Below are positions 44,984 to 58,000 of a stretch of 64,000 nucleotides of DNA, piece after piece. Source of the stretch: Datnioides undecimradiatus (Eukaryota; Chordata; Actinopteri; Lobotiformes; Datnioididae). Position 1 is the stretch's first letter. Every line of letters begins with the position of its first letter. The notes under the pieces are model-generated. The model did not search any database, was not told the origin of the DNA, and saw only the letters and a program-made list of their open reading frames with translations. The DNA lies in NCBI GenBank assembly GCA_008933995.1, contig WARS01000052.1, positions 3,038,001 through 3,102,000 of the forward strand, read 5' to 3'. A program made the translations under genes and the position numbers.

Positions 44984-45878
44984 CCCCACAGTGCTCGTTC
45001 ATTTTGGCACTATGTTCTTAATAATACAGTGGGTTTTTTTCCATTTAATACAAACAAATAGTTCAGAATATAGTGGGCAGGATCTTCTGGGTCCTCAGGA
45101 TATGTGATGAAGTCTACAGATTTGGGCTCCAGTTCCTTTTGTTTGAAAAGGTCGTTACAATACTGCATTATGCAAAAACAAAAAAGAAAACGATTCTGAT
45201 CAAGACACCAAAAGTAATTATTTACAAAGTCCATGAGTTTCTCTTTTTTTTCCAATATATCTGTTGACATACTCTGTACTTACGGCTGATTGTAAAAAAA
45301 AAATGTTTAAATCGAAGATGAGACATTTAAACAATGAGCATTTTTACAAGCAAGGCGAACGTTTGGTTGATATTTAACTTTGGACTTAGATCAGATCCAG
45401 TCAGTCAACCTGTATGGCACTTTGAAGCACATTTACTTTACACACCAACAGCCAAATATGACCCCCTACATTTGATGTTTAACATTTTTTTTTTTTTTAG
45501 TTGCGTTTTTGGCCCCAACTCTGATATACTTTATAAATTAAACAATAATAATGGCTGAACTGAAGGGACTTTGTTGTTTTTTTAATCAGTGAAGTGATAT
45601 TTGAGTTGTCTGTAAGACTGTTAAGTGCATCATTAATCATAAAATAAAATACTTGAATAAATTCAATTACATCGTAGAGCCAAAGGAAATGTTTAAGTAT
45701 GAAACTCAGCTGTGCACCTCGACTGAATCTCTGGTAAATGCTCTCAGAAATACCTCATTTTCTAAAGTCCAAACTACAAAATATAAGAGCTGTGAGGGGC
45801 CACTTTGGTCTGTTCTGGTTGGTCTGGATGTACATAAGTGGAACGGCACCTTGAAGCTGACTCCTGCCGATCAGATGC

Positions 45879-46082
45879 TCAGGTGGGAAGGCTGATGTTG
45901 GCGTTCTCCGCCAGCGGGCTTGACATGCGTATCTGGGAGCTGCTCTTGCTGAGGATCGACAGTTGAGTCCCGCCGTTCACCCCACTGCTGGCCAGCGAAG
46001 GGTGCCTTTGCTGCTTCAGGTCCACAGCAAAGTATCGGTTCACTGTCCAGCTGCGCCATTTCCTCTTGATTTCTGACTGCAC
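45879..46082 (-). CDS. adcyap1r1: adcyap1r1 last exon: cytoplasmic tail and stop
   Basis: Encodes [20 protein letters not shown] followed by [18 protein letters not shown], the serine-rich [14 protein letters not shown], and ends ISLPT. It is very close to mammalian PAC1. Acceptor CCTGAAG. Confidence 0.97.
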   Translation of the reverse strand: MQSEIKRKWRSWTVNRYFAVDLKQQRHPSLASSGVNGGTQLSILSKSSSQIRMSSPLAENANISLPT

Positions 46083-46344
46083 CTTCAGGGAGAAACTTCA
46101 CAAGGTCATTTTTAATGTACTTTAAGCTGTACCAGCTCCATGGAAAGGTACAGTACACTTGGGGGCGATAACAGCAAGTGTTTATTAATGTACAGCTATA
46201 ATTCCCATGAAGCATTCAGGTGCGGTGTATACGAGGTTTGAGTATGAATGACAATTTATTATAGCAAAGCTGTAATCACATAAAATAAGCCTTCACATTT
46301 TGCATTAGAGACCAGCAAAAGAATCTAATTTATGTTATGTTATG

Positions 46345-46376
<32 letters not shown>

Positions 46377-49008
46377 GTATTTTAAATGCTAAATGGAGCA
46401 GTTGAGGTGTTTTTTTCACTTTTGGGTAATAATCAGGAAACATATTCACAACATTTCAGGTATCAAAACATATCATGAAAACAGGATGTTTATGAAAACA
46501 TCACAGAGTGTGTGTGTTTATCATAAACGGGGACAAAAGCTTACCTCTCCATTGAGGAAACAGTAGAGGACAGCTACAACAAAGCCCTGAGAAGGAGAGT
46601 AGAGACAAAAGAGGAGAGGAAAACAGCTTGAGATGGGAATACACTTTCATTTATAAAACATAACTCATCAGCAAAGCTAAAGACAGAGTCTGACTGTGGG
46701 TACAGATAGACTTCAAGCATTTTCAGACATTTCTTTTGAGAGCTATACTACAAAATAGTGTGTGCTGACAGCTCTGAAAGGCAGGAACTGTTGGAAAATT
46801 GGCAATTTCAGTGTCCAGGGAACTTAAATGTACAGTCACCAGTGAACTGCATGTTGTCTGTTGGTCTGTAACATCTTTTATGGAGGAATATGAAATTACC
46901 GTCAAAGAAAAATATGTATATTTCTCTCAAAAATGTGTCAATCAATTGTGCAATCACTTCCCTTTTTGCATCAAGTAAAACTCATCAAAACCAAACCTGC
47001 CTGAGAAAGGAACGCACGTCGGCGCGGGAACCACCAAAAATGACAGAAAACATCATAAACATACTTTGATTTTCTTGTAAAGTTGGGCCCATCTGCTAAC
47101 ATGGAGTAGTGGGTTATGACTTATACTGCATCCAGCCACCAGGGGGCGACAGAGATGTGTTTCGTTGCCACGCTAACTCATTTTCACAGTGGCTTTGTTT
47201 CGAATACTAGTCAAGTTATCTCATCTTTGACTTATTTGTGATCACTATAATTAAATGTTTTGTCCAACATACTTTCACCGTGGCTTTAAGTAACAACTTC
47301 GACCTATTTGGAAATGTGTTTAACTCGCTGACAGCTGTGTAAAGTGAGGGTAGAAGACTAGGTGTGAATAGCACTTGCGCTCTCCTAGAGAGCCTCTTTG
47401 TATACTCAGATGATTTATTATCCCATTATGTTCTCCAATTCATCATCTGGTATTTCTCTTTAATTGAAACTGGACGTTCAAGGAGCTGTGAGGGCCGTAA
47501 AAAGCATACCTGGAAGGATCCCAGTCCCAGTTCAAAGACCAGTCTCTCTCTCTTGCTGACATCTTCAGGTGAGAAGGCAAACACAGTGTAGTGAATACCA
47601 AACAGGGGGATGAGCAGGAGGGTGGAGCGCGCCAGACGCCTACACACACACACACAAACACACACAGTTTAATACGATTGATGTGCGAGTCGAACACAAA
47701 TCAAAGTCATGTTTGGCCGGTTCTGGTCAGTTGGATGTGATGCAAGGACGGAGCCACTGATGCAATGTCATGACACATTTTCTGACTTCTGTCGTGAAAC
47801 CGCTCAGTTAGACGCAGGTTTTCATTTTAAGTCACAAAGACTAGGCTTTAGGCTAAAAGTGTAAAAACGTTAGCGCTTTTCAAGTCGAATCAAGGCATCG
47901 CTGTTGTTTAAATACAAACTCAGTCACAGTTTTATAAAAAGGTGTTAGGCTGCAGATATTCTTTATTTCTTTTTGTCAACAAATCCCATAAAAAGACCAA
48001 AATCAACAATGAACTGATCTGGTCCACCAGGTGATTCCTGCCTTTTGTCATAATGAACCTAAACAGTGTAGTTTGTTTTGAGTCAACGAACACATAACAC
48101 TGTCCTGCTGCTGTAAAGACCCAGTAAAGCACCAAATGTGTATTCATCCGCTGCTAAAAAATAGTCCCCAACAAGTGCACTACTTAGTCCTTATGAGTGA
48201 TGTTGGATAAATCTACAGTCACCACCTGTTTTAGGAAATTATATGTCAGTTTTTTCAAATTAAAACTGTGCACGTGACCCATTTTTAAAGATCTACATCC
48301 TCAGTAAGAATGAACACGTGGAGATTGTGAGCCACAGACGAGGTCGGGCTAGAAAGTATTGTGCGATTGTCTTTGGATTTGACGACAATAAGAAAAAATA
48401 ACGAATAACACCAGCCGCATCCTTTAAGACTGAGGTTAGAGTGAGTGTGGTAATCCATTGTTATGTTAAGATTAAGACAAGAGACACAGTACTGCAACAT
48501 GTTGCTGTAGTCACTCAGAGATTTATGCCTGTTCTTATCGCCGCAGCCTGTGTCGTGCAGAAAACGGCGTCTGACACACACAAAGGGGATGGAAACACAC
48601 AGAAACACATGACAAATGACACCTCAGAGAAATGGAGGACACACATGTGCAACACGGTGGTTTTTACAGTGCAGTCCAGTGACGCCCAGAGGTCCTTAAG
48701 GAGCAGAGCAGCAGCGTACATACTCTGAACTCTTTCAGTGAGAGATGTTAGAAAACGCTGCGATCAAAAGACAAATGAGTCAGATCTTAAAAGCAAAAGA
48801 TTTTTTTTACTTTTTGAGCAGAAGAAATTTGATCAATTTGGTGTGTGTGTGTGTGTGTTTGTGTATGTCTGTCTTGTCTATCTTTGTGAGGACGAGTAAA
48901 GAGAGGTAAAGAGCTGGTGTTAAGCACGTAGCTGTAATGGCTGAGATTAGAGTTGGGGGCTGGAGGATGAATCATGTAATTGAGGGTCTTTAAAGCACAG
49001 ATGTACAA

Positions 49009-49045
<37 letters not shown>

Positions 49046-52000
49046 AGACAGAAAGCGTATACATTTGGGAGTTCAGACCATTAAAAAACTCTAAGAACCC
49101 CTGGTGTAAAACACACACAGACACACATACAAACACATGCGATCGACACAAGACAGACACACAAAAACATGTGTGTCGGCGGCCAAACACACACACACGC
49201 GCACACACACACACGCACACACACACACACTTACAGTGTGATGGTGGATAACTCTGACATCCTGCACGAATGCTGAACAGCCTGTGTGGGCTCACTGAAG
49301 CATTTCTGAGCACAGCTGCTACACAGCACAAAGACAACACAACAATACAACAAAGACAGTGTCTTTAGGGACACAGACAGTCTCTCACTCACACACACAC
49401 ACACACACACGCGCGCGCACACACACACACACCTCACACTTCTTCACACTTGGTCACGCACGCACGGGTCTGAGCAACAGATGAGAATGACATTATCTGC
49501 AGGGCCTCCAAAGGCACCGTCCTGTGGGAGCAGAACAGGAGTGATGTCTGGCTACAGTACAACTCCATAATGAGCCTCAAGCTTCCTGCCAACAGGTACC
49601 ACAAATTAGTATATTCTGAGAAGCGTTGAGGACGACACATCAGATGAAGATTTGAAAATAGGACTGTTATGGCATTTACAAACACATGGCTTATGAATTG
49701 GAACTGAAATTGACTAGTTTTACAAGTATTAAATGGGAGTTTATGGGTGTGTTTTGAATGTTTGTGTGAAAGAAAATGAGTTATTCTATATTTTTCTTAT
49801 CATCAACAAGCCCAATGCAAACGCCAAAACCATCAATGTTCTTTCAGTACTTCCCTCAGCCTGTCTCAGCGCCAAACCTGTAACTTCTGCCTGTAAATCT
49901 GTAAAATCAGGTCGCAAACGCTGTAGTCGCATTTTTAAAAAAGGCTCGTGAGGACGTGGTTAATTTGTCACGGGCTATTTTCGGCTGTGGATTTGTCGCC
50001 CGGGTGAGTATTTATGGCAGCAGCACAGTATACGTGGGACTCACTCAAAAATAAACTGCGCTGTTGTTCATCATAACGAAGGCGCGTGTCACGGAGTGCA
50101 ACCGTGTCACTAATTTGTTTTTAACAATTTTAAACAACGATGTGCAGAGGAATGAGCTCTATCAGGGTTTAGCTGCACCGGAAGCAGCTTGTTGTTGAGA
50201 CCAGTTTGTTTATAGTTTTGATATTCTCCTGTGATTTGTTGACAATAAGGAAAATATAGAATACTGACATGTACTAGAGATCCTGAAATCATGTTAATTC
50301 ACTTTATTGATATTTATATACATCATTCTCTCTCTCTCTCACACGCACACACACAGTATTTACTGAAGACATTAGTGCATTTGATGTCTGCAGCTTACAG
50401 GTAAATGCTTGACTCGTTCCCCCCGATATCAGGGGACTGCAGCTTCTGAACCAGGATGATGATTATTCCAATGAAGAGCACAAAGTTGATCTGAGGGAAA
50501 CACAAATGACATGACACTGCAGGGCGAGCTGTCAGAAGTTAAAGTGCGCAGGTGAGCAGCCAATACACAGACCGCACAAACAAGTCGGGATGTGTCTCAC
50601 CATGATGGAGGCCACCACCGGCCCTTTGATCACCCACCAGAGGGCAGTGTTCTCATTTGTATCCCAGCATCTGGAGGCGGAGGAGAGAGAGAACAGCGCG
50701 TCTCAAGAATCAGTCGGCACGCTCTGATTCACTTTCCCTCCACGCTTGGTAATACACAGCTCCATAAAATAAGTCAATCAAAGGGCCATTTTCAGAGTAA
50801 GTGAGGTGGAAGAGAGGGTCAGAGAGGAGGACGGGATTTAAAATGGGAGCGGAGCAAACAAAAGAAAATCTAAATGACGAGTTAACCCATTCAGAAAAAT
50901 CAGTCCAGTAACTCAAAACGCTTGCGTTTGCTTAATATCACATATATTATCATGTACTGTGCCCGAGAAGGATTAAAAAGCTGAGGACTGTGGCTCAGAC
51001 AGGATGTAAACAAGAGCTCGTTAAACAGATATCGAAAGTCTCTATAGGCCTTATTTGTGTGCTTAAGCATTTAAACAAACATTGATTGGATTTATTCAAT
51101 ATGTCTTAACACACTGTAAAACATAAATTACCATTTCAATAGCATAGACAGTAAAGAATGAGGGAGCTATTTCCCATTTAGCTCTCATCTGTTCCCTGAG
51201 GGTAAATCTAAAGATGGAAGAGGAGTTTTACCCAGTGTCGTGAAAGTGGAGCCTCAAAACTGCCCAGACAGTGACACAGATGGTGGGTGTTCCTAAAAAA
51301 AAAAGAAGTTTTCATTAATAAAAGAAAGAAATACGCAGTTGTCACAGTAACACTCATTATGTCATAGATTTGGGTAATTTCAGTAATTCTTTATTTCAGT
51401 GAAATGCTAAAGTAGGCAGTGATATCAGAACACATGTTTTGTTGTTGTGAGCTGCTTCGTACTGTGTTTATCTGTAAATATCAGATAAGAGAAACTAGTA
51501 CGGGCTGTTGGATTCAGCTAAAGAAGAATGATAGATACTACTTTAGCAGTGTTTTGCTGTTGACAACTAAAAGGCCCCGGCAAATAAATAAATACAAAAC
51601 AGCTTCATGGTCCTTTCCCTGTTCCTCTAGGCGTAAGAAATGACAATAAATTGGCTGAATTCACAGTATGACCAGAAAGTGAAGTTTCCCTCTTTCCACC
51701 ATTAATGATAATCACTCAGGAACAGACACTCACCCCATCCTACAATGGTGTACCAGTAGAAGTAGCGTCTCTCGGGAAAGAAGGTCTCCACCAGCAGAGT
51801 GAAGAGATACAGACCCTCAATGAACAGCCAGAAATAGTTGGACATGACACAGTAATGGAAGAAGACCATCACCGCTTTACACGCCACCTGCACGGGGTAA
51901 CACGGGGAGACGTGCAGAGATCTAGTTTATCAGCGGATTCACATCTCTACAGCAACATCTGCGCTGCTTTGAACACTTCACCTCACTTAGAAACAAGTGC

Positions 52001-55000
52001 CAGCTCTGTGACAATAATATATTATAAACAAGGACCTAAAAATATATTTTTGAACCTGATCCAGGATGGGGAAAAGGATCCTGACACCTTTCAACAGCCA
52101 GACCGTTTGTAAGGTGCCACCAGACTACACTGACTAACAGTGATCTTAGCTCCAAGCGCGTTGTAAACTCTTCATTCAGACAAGACAGGAATCAAATAAA
52201 AGTGATCAACACTGTCGAGGTTGGTCCTTCCACTGCTTCAGCAATCACTAAGTCTGCTTTGGTCAAAACAAACCCTTTATTCACTGAGCTGGACGTTAAA
52301 ATATCAGAGGAGGAGCGGCAGCGAGGGGGGAAGCTCCTCTCAGCAAGGAGCGTTATAACTGTGGTGTCCGATTAAACAAAAAGGATCTTACTGTTTAAAA
52401 GGCGAGTCTCTGCAGGGATCATTCCCATAATGACATCAACCACTTAGAAAAACAATCCGAGCCCGTTCGTGGCAAAACCAAATACTTTTAGTGGACGTGC
52501 ACCGACGGTGCGCGGCGTGGCTGCAGCACACTCACGCAAAACCGGATTGATTTCACAATATTTATCCCCATTAGTCACTCAGACATAAAAACATGAGAAA
52601 ATAGGGTCCAGCTTTAAAAATACCAAAGTTTCCCTCTAATGGTCGTGACCTCTTTTAAAGGCTCAATGCAATAAATGTCAGAGTGACAAACGTCCTTATT
52701 CCTGTAAATCACAGCGTAAACAGAGACGGTCGTCACTGGGGGCGGCGGGGTTGCAGCACGCTGCAATTATCCTAAAAATAATGTAGCATTTAGCAGCTGA
52801 GGTGGAGGCCCAACCTGCATGTCAGGTGGACTGTAATCTAATGACATCATGTTAATTAAAGAGTCCATATTCTGAGTGGGGTCAACCAATTACAGCACCG
52901 ATCTGACTCCCAGAACCACGACGCCACAATGGTGACCTGAGATCGCCATAGCAACAGCGGTAAAGCAGCGGGTTTGACAAAAAGGGCAAAGCACCCATTG
53001 ATATGTTAATGAGGCTGCAGCAGAAGATTTCCACTGGCCTCGCTGAAGCCATTAGCGTACCTAATTAGGTTTATTTATCATGGCTGCTTAACAAGAGTGA
53101 GCAATGTGTTGTTACCAGACAAAGACTAAGAGCTTGTTCTGCATTGGTAATCAGCGAGTATTAGTCATCTAATAGCATGTTTGCGTTTTGTTAAATTTGC
53201 ATGTGATTGAAGTTGATTCAAAGGTGCATTTCAAACGGGAAAGACTGCGTTTCGAGTGTTCCACTGCCTCTGTCGTCTCATCTCAGACAGCGCGGCCCTG
53301 GTCACATTTTACACGCGTGCTTTTCCTTTGAGCGAGTGAGCGCGTGAGTGGCTGCACTTCCACGACATCCTTTGCTGAAGCTCTCTGGAACCGATTAAAC
53401 CGATCATCTTGAGAACGCTTCTGCTCCTGCCAGTGTACTTTCACGCAAACTTGTCATACTGATTCAAAACCCGCCAGGCCTTATTTGGGCAGAGTAGAGA
53501 TCAATTAGAATAATAAAGGCCTAATTTTGTAATTATCTGCTTCAAATGTGAATTAATAGAATCATTAGCCTTGTGAATTGAAAGTAACCCGGTCGACTGA
53601 AAAGCCATTTATGCGTGCGGTAGCTGCTGTTTCTGACCGTGTGCACGAAGCAGTGGTCGCTGTCCTCCTGAGCGTACAGCACGCCGTCCTTGATGAAGAC
53701 CGAGATGGCTCTCAGGATGAAGGACACAAACAGGTTCATGTGAATGAAGTTCCTGGTGCAGTGGAGCTTCCTGGGGAGAAGAGACAGAGAGAACATATCA
53801 GGTCTTATCATGTGTTGACTCTTTAATGTTAATCAGAGCAAATGAATGAATGAATGAATGTGACTGTACTGCACATAATATGTAGTATATGTAGGCACTC
53901 AGATATGATATATAACATAATTATAACATATCTGTAATGAGCTAAAAGGAAAATGTAACGTGTTTATTAATGTACAGTTTTAGTCATAACTATGAAGACA
54001 TACTTTCTATGATCACAGCTGTGTTTTCTGTCTTTATCACACACCAGCCTCTTAAACTAATTCATACAGTTTCATAAAGCATTTATCATAAGTTTATTAG
54101 GGATTTGTGACTGTAGATGAAAAGGTTTAGTAAACGTCTATAGAACAGGAAGGAAATGAAGCAGCATCTCACATTTTGGTTATTTTCATTATCAGGTCGT
54201 TTGCTGATTTATTTAAACGATTGTTCAATTTAATTAATATCCCACAGCCCTACATCTTACGTATTTTGTCCATACAAGACCCACTTTACTGTGACATAAG
54301 AGTCAGACACAGAAAATACCTATAATAACTGGCTGGAACTAGGCAATGTTTAGTGTTTTTACGTGAAAAATGATTGTTTTAAGGATATTGGAACTATTGT
54401 TGGGTATGAATAATGCCTGTAATACTAAAAAACATGCACAGTGCATAAAACACAAACACAAACGAAAGCTAATACTCATGGATTTGGTCATTTCTACTGT
54501 TTTTAGAGATAAATAAAATCCAAATCTGTTTGAATGAAACATATTCTCATATCGTGCTGCATGATGCAACACTGTGGCGCCCACCTGAATCTGCAGAGGA
54601 TGACCATGGCTGTGGTCAGAGACACCAGCGATGTGCTGTAGCCGACAGTGTACAGGGCCTTGACCGAGGCGTAGTACGTGTCCTGAAGTTGGAGTCAAAG
54701 GGTTAATTCAGTGTGCCTGTGGTTAATTAACAGGAAATTTAGATGCTGAGGTAAAGGAGGTCGTACAGGTCTGGTGGTGTTGTCGTAGACGAAGCAGACT
54801 TCCACGTAGTGAGGGAACGGTTCAGACCAGCCGTCCTCGGTGCAGTTACGGCTGACCTTCCCCATCTCTGAAAGTAAAACATAAACGCCTGCGCTGACTT
54901 TGGATGAACGGCACTGAATTTGGATCCATTTTTAAAATAGTAGGTCAAGTAAGGTCAAATCAAATGAAAGACGCGGCTAATCACCATAGTCGGGCCCCAT

Positions 55001-58000
55001 GAAGTCAAAGAAGAGCTCCGGACAGTTGACCACCACAACTTCACCGACGCTGGCCGCCTGCCAGCAGGTCAGGTTGTCCCACATCCATGGACACGCTGAG
55101 GAGCAAAGGACGAGGTAAACAGAGACACAGTGAGCATATCTGCTGTTATAAAGGTGATAAAATGATTCTGACACTAATTGAATTCAATTAAGCTGATTAA
55201 ATCCAAGTTAGTGTAATTGAATCGGAGGTAATATAGTTTAATTTTCAGTGATATCTAACGTTTTCGTGACAGCCACACGCAGGCAGACATGTCTAAGAGC
55301 TCCCGGTCAGATCATTTTAATGCTTTATTTTAACTAGTCTGTCTTAATACTTCACAAAGTTACAACACACCGATTTAAAGAACATCAGTTATAGAGTCAT
55401 GATTACAGCAGTTGCTCTGTTTTAGCTTCTCTGCTAACTCCTGAGAGAAGTGCTAGATGCTGCGCTGTGTTTATCAGTGAGTCACTATCTCCTGTGTGTT
55501 TATCTGCAGTTTGGCGATTAACACAAGGGTGTAGGGTTGGGTTCAGAGGTCTGGGAGAAACAATGAGGGCTAAACAAGAGTAATTAGACTTTCTATGCTG
55601 TATATTACCAGAAAAACAAAGTCAGTGCCTCTCTCAAGCAGGAGTAATAGGCCTGTTTGGATTTTTGGTTGCATACAGCCCTGACAGTACTGAAAAGCGA
55701 GGGGGGACATGTCTCCCCTGATCCCCGGAGGAAGCTACGGCCTTTGCTGAGCAGGCAGGGTACAGCGAGGTCTTAGATGGTTTTTATTTTTGCTGAAAAC
55801 AGCTGCTCTATGGGAGCAGCGGGAGAGGAACAAAACAGCAGAGCTGCGCCTGGACAGGTAAACAATGAGCCCAGGGTAGCTATAAAGCTCCGCTAAGCCG
55901 AGGGGAGCCGCTGATTTAAGGGGTAATTCTCTGTAGGTTCGTCATTTCATCCATTATAAAAACACAGATTATTGTCTTTTTTCATTCTTTTGCAGTGCCG
56001 CCACTACAAAAAACATAGAAAGCAGGTTGCTGGGCAGAAGCAGATGTTAAAACACGCATCAGTTATCGACAAATACGCTGTCAGCATCACCTAACTTTAA
56101 CCTCCCACCTGCTCGGATCATTGAAACAAGACAAAATCATTAAAAAAAGCTTTAACGTGTCTTTATTACAGCTGACTGCAGAGCTACTTTACCTTTCTAC
56201 CAACAGCCCAGCCAGTCCCTCACTGCTACAAAGACCTAATGATGCAAACCTGTTGCTGTTGTCAGTGACAGAGCAGCTGATCAACCTCAACATCACAAAG
56301 AACAGTAACATAGCACTATGAGCTGAATATTATAACCATTGTGAAGGCAGGATTGACTGCAGGGCTGTTGTGTTAGACCACATTAGGTGTAGGTGCACAA
56401 AATAAACAACCACCACAACAACAAGTAAGAAGTTAAAAACAGAAAAACAGCTGATTTAATGCACTCATTGTTTATCTGACTGGGAGTAAATCTTATTTAA
56501 CTTGTTTATGCTCAGGCGGTTTTATAGTCGCTGCTGCAGAGGCTGGTACAAGTCTGACTGTATGTGTTCACACGCGTGCATTTTGAGTGTGGGTGCATCT
56601 GTGTGTGCAGATGTTCCTGGACACGTGTGTGTGTGTGTGTGTCTGTGTGCATGTGCGTTTGCGTGTGTTTGCAGACCTTTCTCTATTCTGCTTGGCTCTC
56701 TAATCTGTTTTGGTTCTGTCTGGTGAGCCGGACACGAAGCCAATTACCTTTTAAAGGGCAAATCTGAGCCAAATGAGCCGCACTGAGCTGCAGAGGTAAC
56801 CGGCTTAATAAAGCACTCTGTCTGCATCACCGGTGATCTCACACAAGATCCTGCAGTGTGCTGAATCTTCACTGGGCTGCATGGTATCCACGCATGCACA
56901 CTGCACATGCATGGTATTGAGTGTGTGTATGTCCACACACACACACACACACACAAAGACATTAATTTTTTATTATAAAGCTGATCTTATCGAGCGACTG
57001 GATGTGATTTGTTTTTGTATTCTGAGTCATGGGGCGCAACAGTGGCAGAATACCGACCGGAGCTACTTTCCTCCTGAGCCACCGTGCACAACAAGAGCAT
57101 TTATTCATATATTCATTCATTCTGAAATCACTTTTATTAAACTTTAAACAGTGGTCCATAAGGGAAAAGCATCATCATCAGCTAAACTCATACTGTGATT
57201 CTTGCTTTTGCAAAAAAACCAAAACAAGCTGCAGCATGTCTGGCTACAACTATGTTCATTATTCTGTCTGTGGATATTTCTTTCTTAATTAAGTGATCAA
57301 TCGTTGTATCAAACGTCATTTTCTTTCCCACCAACAGTGCAAAACACATGGTTGGAGTTTACATGTATGATATCTAATGGGAAATGCAGCAAAATCTCAC
57401 ATTTTCTGGGGTTTAAAGCAAGAAATGTTGTGTTATTATGACGAAAATCAAAACAGCTGCAGAATAATTTCAAGCACTGTACAGGTTATTGAAGCGTCCC
57501 GTGGTGTGACAGCCATGTTTGGGTATCAACATCCAACTAAAACGTCACTAATTTCAATTTATCTTTAGAAAATGTGCCGAACGAAGATGTTTTAGTTTCT
57601 GAAACAATAAACACTTTGCAGGCTGTTTTACACCCACCATTCACTCCGCAGCGACTAAATTCAGCTGGATGCTGGCGAGAGACAGCAAATCATTATGCAG
57701 CAATTTCACATGGCCTGCAGACTAATCCGGGGCCAGAGGACCTCAATTAAAAATATAATAACAAATAAGTCATGAAATATGCCTTTAGAAATGGATCTTG
57801 ATAAATTAGAAAAAAGAAAAACGGGCTGCAACCGGGCTTTTTCCTTTTTTCTAAAGCCCCAAGTCAGATTTCTGCAAACCAGGCGTTTTTATTTCCTCGC
57901 CAACGATTTGCTGTCAGCAGAAACACGGACTGGTTTCTTTTAAAGGGACAGGAGGAAACAAGGGTCAGCACGTGCGACCACAAGGTGAAGATGGTTAGCC

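Larger units (their letters stand above)
39375..45878. other. Intergenic space between convergent genes: 3' UTRs and repeats
   Basis: No coding exon was recognised in these 6.5 kb. They must contain both 3' UTRs. Candidate plus-strand AATAAA signals lie at 40588-40599 (inside a repeat) and near 41109; none could be chosen confidently. Transposon remnants at 40385, 41211, 42362 and 44768 are listed separately. Confidence 0.7.
47640..50398 (-). other. adcyap1r1: adcyap1r1 ICL3 intron containing hop cassette and dinucleotide tracts
   Basis: 2.76 kb between the TM5 and TM6 exons. In transcript order it holds a UG tract (49432-49390), the hop exon, a UG tract (49230-49187), a CA tract (49043-49011), a CA tract (48858-48840) and a UG tract at the acceptor (47667-47641). 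Confidence 0.9.

Noticed and set aside
48990-49437. Cys/Val/His/Thr-rich open frames
   Set aside because: Translations of CA/TG microsatellites, except the real hop exon at 49235-49318.
51705-52112. 135-aa open frame on the plus strand
   Set aside because: It is largely antisense to the adcyap1r1 TM3-TM4 exon and has no recognisable motif.
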